Origin: Gammaproteobacteria bacterium
GTDB taxonomy: Bacteria; Pseudomonadota; Gammaproteobacteria; Burkholderiales; Rhodocyclaceae
Assembly: GCA_018819515.1 (NCBI GenBank)
Contig: JAHJPX010000007.1
Location: 62,001-126,000 of the forward strand
Reading direction: 5' to 3'
DNA: 64,000 nucleotides
The translations under genes were made by a program, and so were the position numbers. Shown piece after piece: positions 40,145 to 51,342 of the stretch; position 1 is the stretch's first letter; each line of letters opens with the position of its first letter. The notes beneath the pieces were generated by a model. It had not been told where the DNA came from, did no database searches, and was given only the letters and a program-made list of their open reading frames with translations.

Positions 40145-41020
40145 TCAGCGTTCGTCGGTGGCTCCGTTTCCACCTTGCAGCCGAGCCAGCAACCCATCCA
40201 ACTGGTCGAGGCTGGCAAAACGGATAGTCAGGCTACCGGCACCCTTGCGATTGGCGACAATCTTCACCGACGCCCCAAGGTTGTCGGCAAGATCTTCTTC
40301 GAGCCGCTCGAGATCCCGGTCTGGTACCTTGACGGCGGTTTTATGAGCAGGCGGATTTAGTTCCCGGGCGACTGCGCGTTCGGTTTCACGCACCGACCAG
40401 CCCTTGTCGACAACGACACTGGCCAGTCGGGCCTGCTCACCCTTGGGCAATGGCAACAGCGCGCGCGCATGGCCCATTTCGATGTCGCCCGCCATCAACA
40501 TGTCTTGAGCCGGTTTCGCCAATTGCAGCAGGCGCAACAGGTTGCTTGCGGCAGAACGTGAGCGGCCGACGGCGTCGGCTGCCTGTTGATGGGTCATGTT
40601 GAATTCGTCGATCAAACGTTGCAGACCGGCGGCTTCCTCGAGTGGATTCAGGTCCTCACGCTGAATGTTTTCGATCAGCGACATGGCCAGTACGGCCTCG
40701 TCGGGAATATCGCGTATCAGCACCGGAACCTCGTTAAGACCGGCAATCTGCGCCGCCCGCCAGCGTCTTTCACCGGCGATGATCTCGTAGCGCCCCTCTG
40801 CAACCGGCCGCACGGATATTGGCTGGATCAATCCCTGAGCCTTGATGGAGGCAGCCAGCTCTTCCAGCGATCCCGGGTCCATGCGCGTGCGCGGCTGGTA
40901 CTTGCCCGGCCGCAAGACGCCGACCGTCAGCGTTTCCTGCCGGCTGGACTCAGGCGTGCTATTGGCGGCAAGCAGGGCATCGAGGCCACGGCCAAGGCCT
41001 TTCATCTTGGGTGGAGTCAT
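40145..41020 (-). CDS. parB: Chromosome-partitioning protein ParB
   Basis: 291 residues from ATG 41020, chosen because it overlaps the parA stop (ATGA); Met7 before KGLGRGLDALL is an alternative. The N-terminal ParA-interacting KGLGRGLDALL comes first, then the CTPase/ParB-N motif ERRWRAAQIAGLNEVPVL, the parS-reading helix-turn-helix THQQAADAVGRSRSAASNLL, and a C-terminal dimer domain. It spreads as a CTP-dependent clamp from the two parS sites found 3.3 kb away. Confidence 0.97.
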   Translation of the reverse strand: MTPPKMKGLGRGLDALLAANSTPESSRQETLTVGVLRPGKYQPRTRMDPGSLEELAASIKAQGLIQPISVRPVAEGRYEIIAGERRWRAAQIAGLNEVPVLIRDIPDEAVLAMSLIENIQREDLNPLEEAAGLQRLIDEFNMTHQQAADAVGRSRSAASNLLRLLQLAKPAQDMLMAGDIEMGHARALLPLPKGEQARLASVVVDKGWSVRETERAVARELNPPAHKTAVKVPDRDLERLEEDLADNLGASVKIVANRKGAGSLTIRFASLDQLDGLLARLQGGNGATDER

Positions 41021-41799
41021 TCCGATTGGTCCTTCCACGATTGAACGCGCTCGATCATCTCGGCCGCGAAGTTGAGATAGGCCTGGGCGCCCCGCGAATT
41101 CTTGTCGAAGAGCACCCCGGGTATTCCGTAGCTTGGCGCTTCGGCCAGGCGAACGTTTCTCGGCACGACTGTCCCGAACACCTTTTCGCCAAAGTGCTCT
41201 TCAAGCTGCGCCGACACCTGATTCGACAAGGTCGAACGCGGATCGAACATGACGCGCAGGAGGCCGATGATCTTCAGGTCGCGGTTCAGATTGGCGTGCA
41301 CCTTTTTGATTGTGTTCACCAGGTCGGACAGTCCCTCGAGGGCGAAGTACTCGCATTGCATCGGAATGATGACGCCGTGCGCGGCGCACAGTCCGTTGAG
41401 GGTCAGTAGCGACAGCGACGGCGGGCTGTCGATGAGTACGAAATCGTAAGCGCCGGCATGTTCGGTCAGCGCTTCCTTGAGGCGGATCTCACGTCTTTCC
41501 AGGCCGACCATTTCGATCTCGGCGCCCGCGAGATCGCGATTCGCCGGCAACACATCATAGCCACCGGCTTCGGCGTGTGTTTTCACGTCGGGCAGCGTCG
41601 CCAGTCCCACCAGCAAGTGATAGACGGAGCGCTGAAGGGCGCGTTTGTCGACCCCGCTGCCCATGGTGGCGTTGCCTTGTGGATCCAGGTCGATCAGCAA
41701 GGTACGCTGCCCCTTGAGGGCCAGCGCAGCGGCAAGATTGACCGAGGTGGTCGTCTTGCCGACTCCGCCCTTCTGATTGGCGATGGCAAATATGTGCAT
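41017..41799 (-). CDS. parA: Chromosome-partitioning ATPase ParA (Soj)
   Basis: 260 residues starting [20 protein letters not shown], deviant Walker A at 10-17, with Walker B FVLIDSPPSL. The frame runs on to 41895, but this start is standard and abuts the rsmG stop by 1 bp. It forms the ATP-dependent nucleoid gradient that moves ParB-parS complexes. Confidence 0.97.
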   Translation of the reverse strand: MHIFAIANQKGGVGKTTTSVNLAAALALKGQRTLLIDLDPQGNATMGSGVDKRALQRSVYHLLVGLATLPDVKTHAEAGGYDVLPANRDLAGAEIEMVGLERREIRLKEALTEHAGAYDFVLIDSPPSLSLLTLNGLCAAHGVIIPMQCEYFALEGLSDLVNTIKKVHANLNRDLKIIGLLRVMFDPRSTLSNQVSAQLEEHFGEKVFGTVVPRNVRLAEAPSYGIPGVLFDKNSRGAQAYLNFAAEMIERVQSWKDQSE

Positions 41800-42398
41800 C
41801 AGATCTTCTCCAGGATAATCAGGTGTCGCTCCGCGCCAAGCCCCGGAACGGTCAGCTTGAAAGCGTCGGCAAGTCGCCAGTTGTGCGGCAGGCAATCCAG
41901 TTCCTGCTTCGGATAGACGCCCTTCATCGCAAGCAGGCGACCGGTCAGGTGCCCGGCAAGCCGGACGAAGTCGGCAAGTTCTGCAAACGCCCGCGAAATC
42001 CCCGCATCAAAGACGCCCACAAAATCCTCCACTCGGCCGCAGTGAATACTCACATTCGATAGTCCCAGTTCTATTTTGGCTTGTTGCTGGAAAGCGGCTT
42101 TCTTTTGGCTGGCCTCGATGGAAACCACTTCAAGGTCGGGACGACAGATCGCCAAAGTCAGCCCCGGCAACCCGCCGCCGCTGCCGACATCAGCCAGCGT
42201 CTTGACCGTCTTTAGATAGGGCAGTACCGCCAGCGAATCGAGGAGATGATGCGTCACCATTTCGTCGGCGTTACGGATTGCGGTTAGGTTGTAGACGCGG
42301 TTCCACTTTGCCAGCAACGCGAAGTAGTGCTTGATCTTGTCCTCTGCGCCCGGCGCAACGGGGATGTTCAAAGCCTGTAGCCCGTCGTGCAGGTTCAT
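41799..42398 (-). CDS. rsmG: 16S rRNA (guanine527-N7)-methyltransferase
   Basis: 199 residues with the GidB/RsmG signature [20 protein letters not shown]. The [20 protein letters not shown] motif lies upstream. It methylates G527 of 16S rRNA. It overlaps mnmG by 4 bp and parA by 1 bp, in the classic mnmG-rsmG-parA-parB unit. Confidence 0.96.
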   Translation of the reverse strand: MNLHDGLQALNIPVAPGAEDKIKHYFALLAKWNRVYNLTAIRNADEMVTHHLLDSLAVLPYLKTVKTLADVGSGGGLPGLTLAICRPDLEVVSIEASQKKAAFQQQAKIELGLSNVSIHCGRVEDFVGVFDAGISRAFAELADFVRLAGHLTGRLLAMKGVYPKQELDCLPHNWRLADAFKLTVPGLGAERHLIILEKI

Positions 42399-44278
42399 GC
42401 CGCTGCCTTGCGTAGCTTCTTCAGATGCACCAGTAGCAGGGAAATTGCTGCTGGTGTCGCGCCCGGAATGCGTGACGCCTGGCCAAGCGTTTCGGGTCTA
42501 TGCTGGTTGAGCTTCTGTTGCACCTCGATCGACAGGCCATACACGGTCCGGTAGTCAAGGTCGGTCGGTAAAGCTAGCGTTTCGTTCGCTTCGGCTTTCG
42601 CAACCTCTTCGCCTTGCCGCTCGATATATCCCTGATACTTGGCCTGGATTTCGACCTGCTCGATGACATCCACTGCGGCAACCCCCGGCCCGGCTTGTGG
42701 CAGCGTCATCAGCCGTGCGTAGCTCGTCTCGGGGCGACGCAACAAATCGAACGCGCGATACTCGCGCTCGAGCGACTTGCCGACCGCGCTGGCCATGTCG
42801 GCATCGGTGGTCAGACGTGGGTTGATCCAGGTGTCGCGCAGGCGTTGTACTTCGCGTTCAATCGCTTCGCGCTTGGCGTTGAACGCCGCCCAGCGGTCGT
42901 CATCCACCAAACCGAGACGACGTCCGGTCTCGGTCAAACGCAGATCGGCGTTGTCCTCGCGCAGGCTCAGGCGGTATTCGGCCCGGCTGGTGAACATGCG
43001 GTACGGCTCGGAAACTCCGCGCGTGACCAGATCGTCGATCATCACGCCCAAATAGGCCTCGTTTCGTGCCGGCGACCAGGCTTCCTGTTCGCGCGCCTGG
43101 CGGGCGGCATTCACTCCCGCCAGCAGGCCTTGCGCTGCCGCTTCCTCGTAGCCCGTTGTGCCGTTGATCTGCCCGGCGAAGAACAGCCCTCGAATGGACT
43201 TGGTTTCCAGGGAGGCCTTCAAGCTGCGGGGATCAAAGTAGTCATACTCGATAGCGTAGCCCGGACGCGTGATGTGTACGTTTTCCAGGCCCCGAATCGA
43301 TCGGACCAAGGCGATCTGGACATCGAAAGGCAGACTGGTCGACACACCCTGCGGATAGTACTCATGTGTCGTCAGACCCTCCGGCTCAAGGAAAACTTGA
43401 TGTTCGTCCTTGCCGGCAAATCGATGGATCTTGTCCTCGATAGACGGACAGTAGCGTGGGCCAACACCTTCTATCACGCCCGTAAACATTGGCGACCGAT
43501 CGAGGCCCGCCCGAATGATTTCATGGGTCCGCGTGTTGGTATGGGTGATCCAGCACGGCACTTGCCGGGGATGTTGGTCTGCCTGACCCATAAACGAGAA
43601 CACCGGCGCCGGATCGTCACCCGGCTGTCGTCGTGTTGCCGTGAAATCTATGGTTCTGCCATCCAGACGCGGCGGCGTTCCTGTTTTCAGGCGGCCAACG
43701 GGCAGTTGCAACTCACGCAGGCGGTCGGCCAAAGTCAGTGATGGCGGGTCGCCGAATCGGCCGGCGCGATAGTTGTCCAGACCAACGTGAACTCGCCCAT
43801 TCAGAAAAGTTCCTGCCGTCAAGACAACCGCGGATGCTTCAAAGCGGATACCAAGCTGGGTCACTACGCCGGCAACTCTTTCCCCCTGCACCAGCAGATC
43901 ATCCACCGCTTGCTGGAACAGGGTCAAGTTGGGCTGGTTCTCAAGGCGCCCGCGAATCGCCTGCTTGTAGAGAAGACGGTCGGCCTGCGCACGGGTGGCT
44001 CGTACGGCCGGGCCTTTGGAGGCGTTCAGGACCCGGAACTGGATTCCCGCCTCGTCCGTGGCCGCAGCCATGGCGCCACCAAGCGCATCGACCTCCTTGA
44101 CCAGATGTCCCTTGCCAATGCCCCCGATCGAAGGATTGCAGGACATCGCGCCAAGCGTTTCGATGTTGTGCGTCAGCAGCAGAGTCTGCGCGCCAGCGCG
44201 CGCGGCGGCGAGCGCCGCCTCCGCACCAGCGTGTCCGCCGCCGATCACGATCACATCAAAACGGGTCGGGAATAACAT
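42395..44278 (-). CDS. mnmG: tRNA uridine 5-carboxymethylaminomethyl modification enzyme MnmG (GidA)
   Basis: 627 residues from ATG 44278 ([20 protein letters not shown]). The FAD-binding motif GGGHAG is at 13-18, with family blocks [20 protein letters not shown] and [20 protein letters not shown]. It acts with MnmE on U34 of tRNAs. The frame is open to 44413, but this start matches the family. The second partner, mnmE, is 5.7 kb away on the same strand. Confidence 0.97.
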   Translation of the reverse strand: MLFPTRFDVIVIGGGHAGAEAALAAARAGAQTLLLTHNIETLGAMSCNPSIGGIGKGHLVKEVDALGGAMAAATDEAGIQFRVLNASKGPAVRATRAQADRLLYKQAIRGRLENQPNLTLFQQAVDDLLVQGERVAGVVTQLGIRFEASAVVLTAGTFLNGRVHVGLDNYRAGRFGDPPSLTLADRLRELQLPVGRLKTGTPPRLDGRTIDFTATRRQPGDDPAPVFSFMGQADQHPRQVPCWITHTNTRTHEIIRAGLDRSPMFTGVIEGVGPRYCPSIEDKIHRFAGKDEHQVFLEPEGLTTHEYYPQGVSTSLPFDVQIALVRSIRGLENVHITRPGYAIEYDYFDPRSLKASLETKSIRGLFFAGQINGTTGYEEAAAQGLLAGVNAARQAREQEAWSPARNEAYLGVMIDDLVTRGVSEPYRMFTSRAEYRLSLREDNADLRLTETGRRLGLVDDDRWAAFNAKREAIEREVQRLRDTWINPRLTTDADMASAVGKSLEREYRAFDLLRRPETSYARLMTLPQAGPGVAAVDVIEQVEIQAKYQGYIERQGEEVAKAEANETLALPTDLDYRTVYGLSIEVQQKLNQHRPETLGQASRIPGATPAAISLLLVHLKKLRKAAA

Positions 44279-44346
44279 CGGAAAGTTGCACAAAACGCCG
44301 CCAAAAATCGAGGCGCAATGATACGCCGGACACGATCCATTTTTGC

Positions 44347-44360
44347 GTTTCACGTGAAAC
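44347..44360. other. parS site 1
   Basis: GTTTCACGTGAAAC is a perfect 14-bp palindrome identical to the core of the bacterial parS consensus bound by ParB. It lies 69 bp upstream of mnmG, 3.3 kb from parB and ~9.6 kb from dnaA. Confidence 0.93.
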
Positions 44361-44406
44361 TGAATCCTTTTTGATGGCAAACAAAGCCGCTGGCGACCCA
44401 ACCAGA

Positions 44407-44420
44407 GTTTCACGTGAAAC
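44407..44420. other. parS site 2
   Basis: A second perfect GTTTCACGTGAAAC, 60 bp from the first (start to start). Its last base is the first base of the livF stop codon, so it occupies the 3' edge of that gene. Confidence 0.93.
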
Positions 44421-45163
44421 TATTGTTGGTGCTTGCCACCCAATCCCAGATAACTTTCGACCACACGCGGATTGTCGCGCAATTCGCCGCTGGAACCCGC
44501 CAGCGCGATCTCACCCGTCTCAAGCACATAACCTCGGTCGGCCAATTGAAGAGCGGCCTTGGCATTTTGCTCCACCAACAGCGTCGCCACGCCGGTCTGG
44601 CGAAGCCGCCCAATAACCCGGAAAATTTCGCGCACGATCAGTGGCGCCAAACCGAGACTTGGTTCGTCAAGCATCAGCAACTTGGGCTTGGCCATCAATG
44701 CTCGACCAATGGCCAGCATCTGCCGCTCGCCTCCGGACAGCGTTCCAGCCAACTGGTCGCGTCGCTCTTTAAGCCGGGGGAAAGTTCCAAATACCTCGTC
44801 CATGGTAGCCCGCTCGTCGCGGTGCCCAAGCCGTCGCCGCATGAAGGCCCCAAGCAGAAGGTTGTCTTCGACGCTCATTTCTCCAAACAACTCCCGCTTT
44901 TCCGGAACCAGCGTCATGCCCATCGCGACCATGCGCTCAACTTCGATTTCCCGTGCAGCGGAATGGAGGAAGCGTACGTTGCCCGAACTACGGGGCAGCA
45001 GCCCCATGATCGCCGACAGAAGTGTCGTCTTGCCGGCGCCATTGGGTCCGATGACCGTGACGATTTCCCCCGCCCGCACATTCAGCGATACGCGATGCAA
45101 GGCTTCGACCCTGCCGTAGCCGACACAGAGATCCTCCACGTCGAGAATCACCGGCTGCTCCAT
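44420..45163 (-). CDS. livF: Branched-chain amino acid ABC transporter ATP-binding protein LivF
   Basis: 247 residues. Walker A GPNGAGKTT at 39-47, ABC signature TLSGGERQMLAIGRAL, and Walker B LLMLDEPSLGLAP. The TLVPEKRELFG segment is typical of LivF. It is the last gene of the liv unit, 1-bp overlap with the fused livMG gene; the stop abuts parS site 2. Confidence 0.95.
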   Translation of the reverse strand: MEQPVILDVEDLCVGYGRVEALHRVSLNVRAGEIVTVIGPNGAGKTTLLSAIMGLLPRSSGNVRFLHSAAREIEVERMVAMGMTLVPEKRELFGEMSVEDNLLLGAFMRRRLGHRDERATMDEVFGTFPRLKERRDQLAGTLSGGERQMLAIGRALMAKPKLLMLDEPSLGLAPLIVREIFRVIGRLRQTGVATLLVEQNAKAALQLADRGYVLETGEIALAGSSGELRDNPRVVESYLGLGGKHQQ

Positions 45164-46946
45164 TAGTCGACCCCGCCCAGATAAGCCTCGATCACGTCGG
45201 GATTGCCCTGAACTTCCTCTGGCAGCCCCTCCGCGATCTTCTCGCCGAACTCCATGACCACCACGCTGTCCGCAAGGCCCATCACGAAATCCATATCATG
45301 CTCGACCAGCAGAATGCCCAAGCCATTATCGCGAAGCTTCCGTAGCAAATCTGCCAGCGCCGCCTTCTCGAGATAGCGCAACCCGGCAGCCGGCTCGTCC
45401 AGCAACAGAAGCGATGGATCGGCGGCCAGGGCCCGGGCAATCTCGACCGTGCGCTGTTGTCCGAGGGCGAGGCTGCCCACCGGATCCATCAAATGCTCGG
45501 TAAGTCCGACCAACTCCACCTGCCGCGCCGCCTCGGCAAGCAGCCGCTCTTCCTCGGCGCGCTCCAGATGAAACGCTGCAGCGAACACCCCCTGTCTGCC
45601 CCGGAGGTGCGCCCCGATCGCCACGTTCTCCAGAACCGACATCGTCGCCAGCAAACGCACATGCTGAAAAGTCCGGCTCATTCCCAGCCTGGCGATCTCG
45701 CGCGACGCTTTGCCATCGACGCGCCCGCCGAGAAAATGAACCTCGCCCGAAGTCAAAGGTTCCACTCCGGTGACCAGATTGAACAAGGTACTTTTTCCGG
45801 CACCGTTCGGACCGATCAGCGCCAGTATCTCCCCCGCCTTTACAGAAAGGCTCATCTGATTGTTGGCCGTCAGGCCACCGAACTTCTTCACGGCATCCCT
45901 GACGTCCAACAACACCGTTCCCGCCACCGGCTTCTCGCGGATGGGCAAAGGCGCCGCCGCAACAACCCCCGCAGCAGCGGCTTGCGCAGGGAACAACCTG
46001 CGAACTACCGGCCACAAGCCATCGCGGGCGCGGTGCAGAACGAAGATCATCAGCAGACCGAAGAAGATGATCTCAAAATTTCCCGAGGCGCCGAATATCC
46101 GCGGCAGCAAGTCCTGCAACCACTGCTTGAGGACGGTAATCAGGCCGGCCCCTACCAGCGCGCCCCAAACGTTCCCGGCGCCACCGACGACGGCCATGAA
46201 CAAGTACTCGATGCCGATATGCAGCCCGAACGGCGTCGGATTGACAAAGCGCTGGAGGTGGGCGTAAAGCCATCCTGACAAGGCCGCGTAGCCCGCCGCA
46301 ACCAGGAAAACGACCATCTTCGATCGCGCCGTGTCGACCCCCATCGCTTCGGCCATCACCGTTCCGCCCTTGAGGGCGCGAATCGCACGTCCTTCACGAG
46401 AATCGAGGAGGTTTTGTGACAGCCATAACGCGCCGAGCACCAACACCCAAATCAGGTAGTAAAAGTGCCGCCCATCCTTCAGATCCATTCCGAACAGATT
46501 GAGCGAAGGAATTCCGGTCAGGCCGGTATGACCGCCGAGAAAAGACAAATTGCCAAACAGGAAATAAAGCGACATACCCCAGGCGATGGTGCCAAGCGGC
46601 AGGTAGTGCCCCGACAGCCGCAGCGTAATCAACCCGAGCATGGCGGCGACGACAACGGTCAGCAGCACAGCCGCCGGCAAAGTCAGCCATGGCGACACGC
46701 CGACCCAAGCAACGAAACCCGGCAATCCCTCGGCGGTCGTCAAATAAGCCGTTGTGTAGGCCCCCACCCCAACAAACGCAGCCTGCCCAAAGGAAGTGAG
46801 CCCCCCCACACCAGTCAGCAATACCAAGCCGAGCGTGACCAGCGCGTACAGCCCAATATAGTTGAGCAACGTAATATGGAATTCAGGAAGAATCAGCGGT
46901 CCCAGCGCCAGCGCGATCACAAGGACAATAACGCGACTGCGAGCGC

Positions 46947-46950
<4 letters not shown>
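45163..46950 (-). CDS. Fused branched-chain amino acid ABC permease-ATPase (LivM-LivG)
   Basis: 595 residues starting at GTG 46950, which overlaps the livH stop (GTGA). The N-terminal ~310 residues are a LivM permease ([40 protein letters not shown]). After a linker of ~40 residues comes a LivG ATPase with Walker [10 protein letters not shown] at 380-388, and [20 protein letters not shown] with [11 protein letters not shown]. Fusion fixes a 1:1 permease/ATPase ratio. Repeat copy 11 encodes [13 protein letters not shown] within a periplasmic/TM boundary (~84-96). Confidence 0.94.
46678..46701 (+). repeat. Dispersed 24-bp repeat, copy 11
   Basis: 22/24 match, antisense in the livMG fusion gene and read as GVSPWLTL. 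Confidence 0.88.
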
Positions 46951-47984
<1,034 letters not shown>

Positions 47985-48001
47985 AGAAATCCGGAAACGA
48001 C

Positions 48002-48033
48002 CGGGGCGCCCCTGCTCTCACACGGGCGCCCCG
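48002..48033. terminator. Intercistronic hairpin between binding-protein and permease genes
   Basis: Perfect 10-bp stem: 48002-48011 (CGGGGCGCCC) with 48024-48033 (GGGCGCCCCG), 12-base loop, in the 76-bp gap. Such stem-loops often stabilise the 3' end of binding-protein mRNA or partly terminate transcription, giving more binding protein than permease. Confidence 0.7.
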
Positions 48034-48060
48034 ATGAACAGCGAAGCAGTATACCGCCTA

Positions 48061-49203
48061 CTATTGAAGCTTCCAGGCTCCGCTTTCGATCTTCACCATC
48101 ACTCGCGAGCGCTGATCGAAGCCAAGATGGTCTGTGGGCGACATGTTCACGATACCATGAGCATTGGTCACGTCCTTCAGGCCCTCGATGGCATCGCGCA
48201 AGGCCGCTCGGAACTCCTTAGTACCGGGTTTCGCAGTCTTGAGCGCCACCGGAATTGCGTGCGCCAAAAGGTTGACTGCGTCGGCGGCGTGCGCACCGAA
48301 AGTCGACGTGGTTCCTTTGCCATAGGTCGCCTCATACTTATTCGTGTAATCCATGGCCACCTTCTTGATGGGATTACTATCGGGCAACTGCGCGGCCACC
48401 AGCACAGGGCCGGCCGGAAGAAGCGTGCCTTCGCAATCCGCTCCGCAAACACGTATAAAATCCTTGTTCGCGACGCCGTGTGTCTGGTAATAAAGACCAC
48501 TGTAACCGCGTTCCTTGAGCGTCTTTTGCGGCAGCGCCGCCGGCGTGCCAGCACCCGCAACCAGCACCGCATCCGGCCTGGCGGCCATGATTTTCAACAC
48601 CTGCCCCGTCACCGAGGTATCACCGCGGTTGTATCGCTCACTGGCGACAATCTTCAAATTGCGCGCCTCCGCAATCTTGCTGAATTCGTTGTACCAGCCT
48701 TCACCATAAGCATCCGCGAAACCGATGAAACCCACCGTTTGAACCTTGTTGGCAAGCATGCTCTCGACGATGGCGGACGACATTTGAACGTCGTTCTGCG
48801 GCGTCTTGAACACCCACTTCACCTTCGGATTAGACGTATCGACGATGCGCGACGACGCGGCCATCGAAATCATCGGCGTTTCCGCCTCCGCCGCAACGTC
48901 GATCATCGCCAGCGAGTTCGGCGTGATCGTCGAACCAACGACCACATCGACCTTATCCTCCGTCACGAACTTGCGAATATTCTTTACCGCGGATGTCGTG
49001 TCCGAAGCGTCGTCAAGGATGATGTAGTTGATCTTCTGACCGGCGATGGTCGTCGGCATCAGTGCAAAAGTGTTCTTTTCGGGAATGCCCAGCGACGCCG
49101 CCGGCCCGGTGGCCGAGACGGTGACACCGACGTTGATGTCGGCATAGGCGAACGAGACGGCAAACGCGGCGATCAGGCCCGCGGCAACTGGTTTCAGCTT
49201 CAT
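48061..49203 (-). CDS. livK: Branched-chain amino acid ABC transporter substrate-binding protein
   Basis: 380 residues with Sec signal peptide MKLKPVAAGLIAAFAVSFAYA. The type I periplasmic binding fold starts INVGVTVSATGPAASLG and has IDVAAEAETPMISMAASSRI. First gene of the liv transport unit. Ligand specificity (Leu/Ile/Val, amides or aromatic acids) cannot be fixed from sequence alone. Confidence 0.93.
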   Translation of the reverse strand: MKLKPVAAGLIAAFAVSFAYADINVGVTVSATGPAASLGIPEKNTFALMPTTIAGQKINYIILDDASDTTSAVKNIRKFVTEDKVDVVVGSTITPNSLAMIDVAAEAETPMISMAASSRIVDTSNPKVKWVFKTPQNDVQMSSAIVESMLANKVQTVGFIGFADAYGEGWYNEFSKIAEARNLKIVASERYNRGDTSVTGQVLKIMAARPDAVLVAGAGTPAALPQKTLKERGYSGLYYQTHGVANKDFIRVCGADCEGTLLPAGPVLVAAQLPDSNPIKKVAMDYTNKYEATYGKGTTSTFGAHAADAVNLLAHAIPVALKTAKPGTKEFRAALRDAIEGLKDVTNAHGIVNMSPTDHLGFDQRSRVMVKIESGAWKLQ

Positions 49204-49219
49204 GGCAAAACTCCTCCTC

Positions 49220-49990
49220 TTATTGGAACAGACTGAATAGCGTATCGTAGCCGAATTTGCCGATCAGGACAGTACTTACGGCCAGGAACACCCAGCGGAC
49301 GAAGCCGCTGCCGTGCCTAAGAGCCAGCCTGGCGCCGACGAACGCCCCGGCGATGTTGAACACCGCCATGGTCAGCGCTATCAGCCAGAGTACATGTCCG
49401 GCGGGAACGAAGTAGCTCAGCGCGGCGGCGTTGGTGGACAGGTTGACGATCTTTGCCGCACTGGACGCCCGCAGGAAATCGAGGCCGAAAATGCCGACGA
49501 ACGCGAAGATCATGAAACTGCCGGCGCCTGGCCCGAAGAACCCGTCATAAAAACCCAGCGCCGCGCCCACCGCCAGCGCCCACGCTCGCACCCGTTCCGG
49601 CGCCAATGCCTTTCCCTGCAATTGGCCGAAATCGGGCTTCAGCAGCGTATAGACCACAACCACGATCATCAGCATCAACACCAGCGGCCGAACGACATCC
49701 TTGGGCAACCAGGCAACGGTAGCGGCACCGATAAACGAAAACACGAATGCCGAAGCAGCAGCCGGCAACGCGATGTCCCACGGAATTTGAATACGTCGCG
49801 CGAAGCGCCAGGCGGCGTTGCCGGTACCAAAAATGCTGGCGCCCTTATTGGTACCAAACACGGTCGCCGCCGACTCCGCCGGCAGCGCGTTAAACAATGC
49901 CGGAACCTGAATCAGACCACCACCGCCCGCGACCGCATCGATGAAGCCCGCCAGAAGCGCGAACAACGCCAGAAGCGGCAAATCGGTCAT
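49220..49990 (-). CDS. TSUP-family (TauE/SafE) membrane permease
   Basis: 256 residues from ATG 49990, which overlaps the mnmE stop (ATGA). Eight hydrophobic helices; family motifs [20 protein letters not shown] (near the N-terminus) and [20 protein letters not shown]. Members export sulfite, sulfoacetate or similar anions; the substrate is unknown here. Its coupling to mnmE looks fortuitous. Confidence 0.92.
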   Translation of the reverse strand: MTDLPLLALFALLAGFIDAVAGGGGLIQVPALFNALPAESAATVFGTNKGASIFGTGNAAWRFARRIQIPWDIALPAAASAFVFSFIGAATVAWLPKDVVRPLVLMLMIVVVVYTLLKPDFGQLQGKALAPERVRAWALAVGAALGFYDGFFGPGAGSFMIFAFVGIFGLDFLRASSAAKIVNLSTNAAALSYFVPAGHVLWLIALTMAVFNIAGAFVGARLALRHGSGFVRWVFLAVSTVLIGKFGYDTLFSLFQ

Positions 49991-51342
49991 TTGCCGATGC
50001 AAAAGCGGCTGAAGATCGTTCCCAGCAAATCGTCCGCTGAGAACTCCCCGGTAATCGAGGCCAACGCAGCCTGCGCCAGCCGCAACTCCTCCGCAACGAA
50101 CTCCAGTTGCCGCGTGCTGTCGGCCGCGACGTCCAGCCGTGCCCCTGCCTCGGAGAGCGCCGCCAGATGCCGCTCCCGCGCCAGCACGACATCCTCGCCA
50201 TGTCCCACCCAGCCCGCGACTCGCAACAGTTCGTCGTGTAGCAGCGATATCCCCGCCCCGGTCGTCGCCGACAGGCGCAGATGAACCTGCCCCTGCGCCT
50301 CATAGCGACCGGCCGGCTGACGCCCCAGATCGCATTTGTTCTCGATGACGATCCGCTCAATCCCTGCCGGCAGCTGCGTCGCGATGCCATGGTCTGCAGG
50401 CGTAACGCCACCGCGGGCGTCAACGACCTGCAACACGATATCCGCCTTGGCAATCTCCCGCCAACTGCGCTCGATGCCAAGCCGTTCGACCTCCTCCGCG
50501 GCATCGCGCAAGCCCGCCGTGTCGATGATGTGCAGCGGAATACCCTCGATCTGGATCGTTTCCCGCAGCGCATCGCGCGTCGTTCCCGCGACCTCGGTAA
50601 CGATGGCCCGCTCCTCGCCGGCAAGCCTGTTCAACAATGACGACTTGCCAACATTGGGCAGGCCCGCCAACACCACTGTCAAACCCGTGCGAAGCAGACT
50701 GCCTTGGCGTGCCCGTGCGCGCAGCGCGCCCAGGTCGCTGCGCAGTCGATCCAGGCGCGGAACCATGTCCGTGTCGCGCAATGGATCGATTTCTTCTTCG
50801 GGAAAGTCCAGCGTCGCCTCGACCAGCATGCGCAATTCGATCAATTGATCCACGAGCGCGTGCACCTGCCCTGAAAACTCACCCGACAGCGAACGCAACG
50901 CCGAACGCGCGGCCTGCGCAGTACTGGCGTCGATCAGGTCGGCGACCGCTTCCGCTTGGGCCAGATCCAGCTTGTCGTTCAGAAAAGCCCGACGAGTGAA
51001 CTCGCCCGGTTCGGCGAGCCGCGCACCCAGCTCGCGACAGCGCTCAAGCAATGCCTGCAGCACCACCGGGCTTCCATGGCCCTGAAGTTCAAGCACATCC
51101 TCGCCGGTGAAGGAGTGCGGCGCCGGAAAGTACAGTTGGATGCCCCGGTCGATCGCACTGCCGTCGGCTGCACAAAAGTCAGCCATGGCGACACGCCGAG
51201 CGGAGGGCAATTTGCCCGTCAGGCGCTCGGCGAAATTACCCAGATTGGCGCCGGAAACCCGGACAATGCCGATGCCACCACGGCCGGGCGCCGTGGCGAT
51301 GGCGGCGATGGTGTCCGCCGGCCTATTTTGCCTTGAGGCCAC
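49987..51342 (-). CDS. mnmE: tRNA modification GTPase MnmE (TrmE)
   Basis: 451 residues. An N-terminal folate-binding domain, a helical domain, and an embedded G domain with G1 GLPNVGKS at 227-234. The C-terminus ends FCIGK with the essential Cys448. Works with MnmG on tRNA U34. Repeat copy 12 encodes ARRVAMADF at ~48-57; from memory the E. coli protein has an equally long but different KPRYADYLPF segment there. The first 20 bp overlap the 3' end of yidC. Confidence 0.96.
   Translation of the reverse strand: MASRQNRPADTIAAIATAPGRGGIGIVRVSGANLGNFAERLTGKLPSARRVAMADFCAADGSAIDRGIQLYFPAPHSFTGEDVLELQGHGSPVVLQALLERCRELGARLAEPGEFTRRAFLNDKLDLAQAEAVADLIDASTAQAARSALRSLSGEFSGQVHALVDQLIELRMLVEATLDFPEEEIDPLRDTDMVPRLDRLRSDLGALRARARQGSLLRTGLTVVLAGLPNVGKSSLLNRLAGEERAIVTEVAGTTRDALRETIQIEGIPLHIIDTAGLRDAAEEVERLGIERSWREIAKADIVLQVVDARGGVTPADHGIATQLPAGIERIVIENKCDLGRQPAGRYEAQGQVHLRLSATTGAGISLLHDELLRVAGWVGHGEDVVLARERHLAALSEAGARLDVAADSTRQLEFVAEELRLAQAALASITGEFSADDLLGTIFSRFCIGK
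51174..51197 (+). repeat. Dispersed 24-bp repeat, copy 12
   Basis: 23/24 match, antisense in mnmE, read there as RRVAMADF in the N-terminal domain. Confidence 0.9.

Noticed and set aside
42153..42176. 19/24 resemblance to the dispersed repeat in rsmG
   Set aside because: It encodes the universally conserved [12 protein letters not shown]-binding motif, so the similarity is best explained by protein constraint.
43728..43751. 17/24 resemblance to the dispersed repeat in mnmG
   Set aside because: It falls on a segment conserved in the family ([12 protein letters not shown]) and has too many mismatches.
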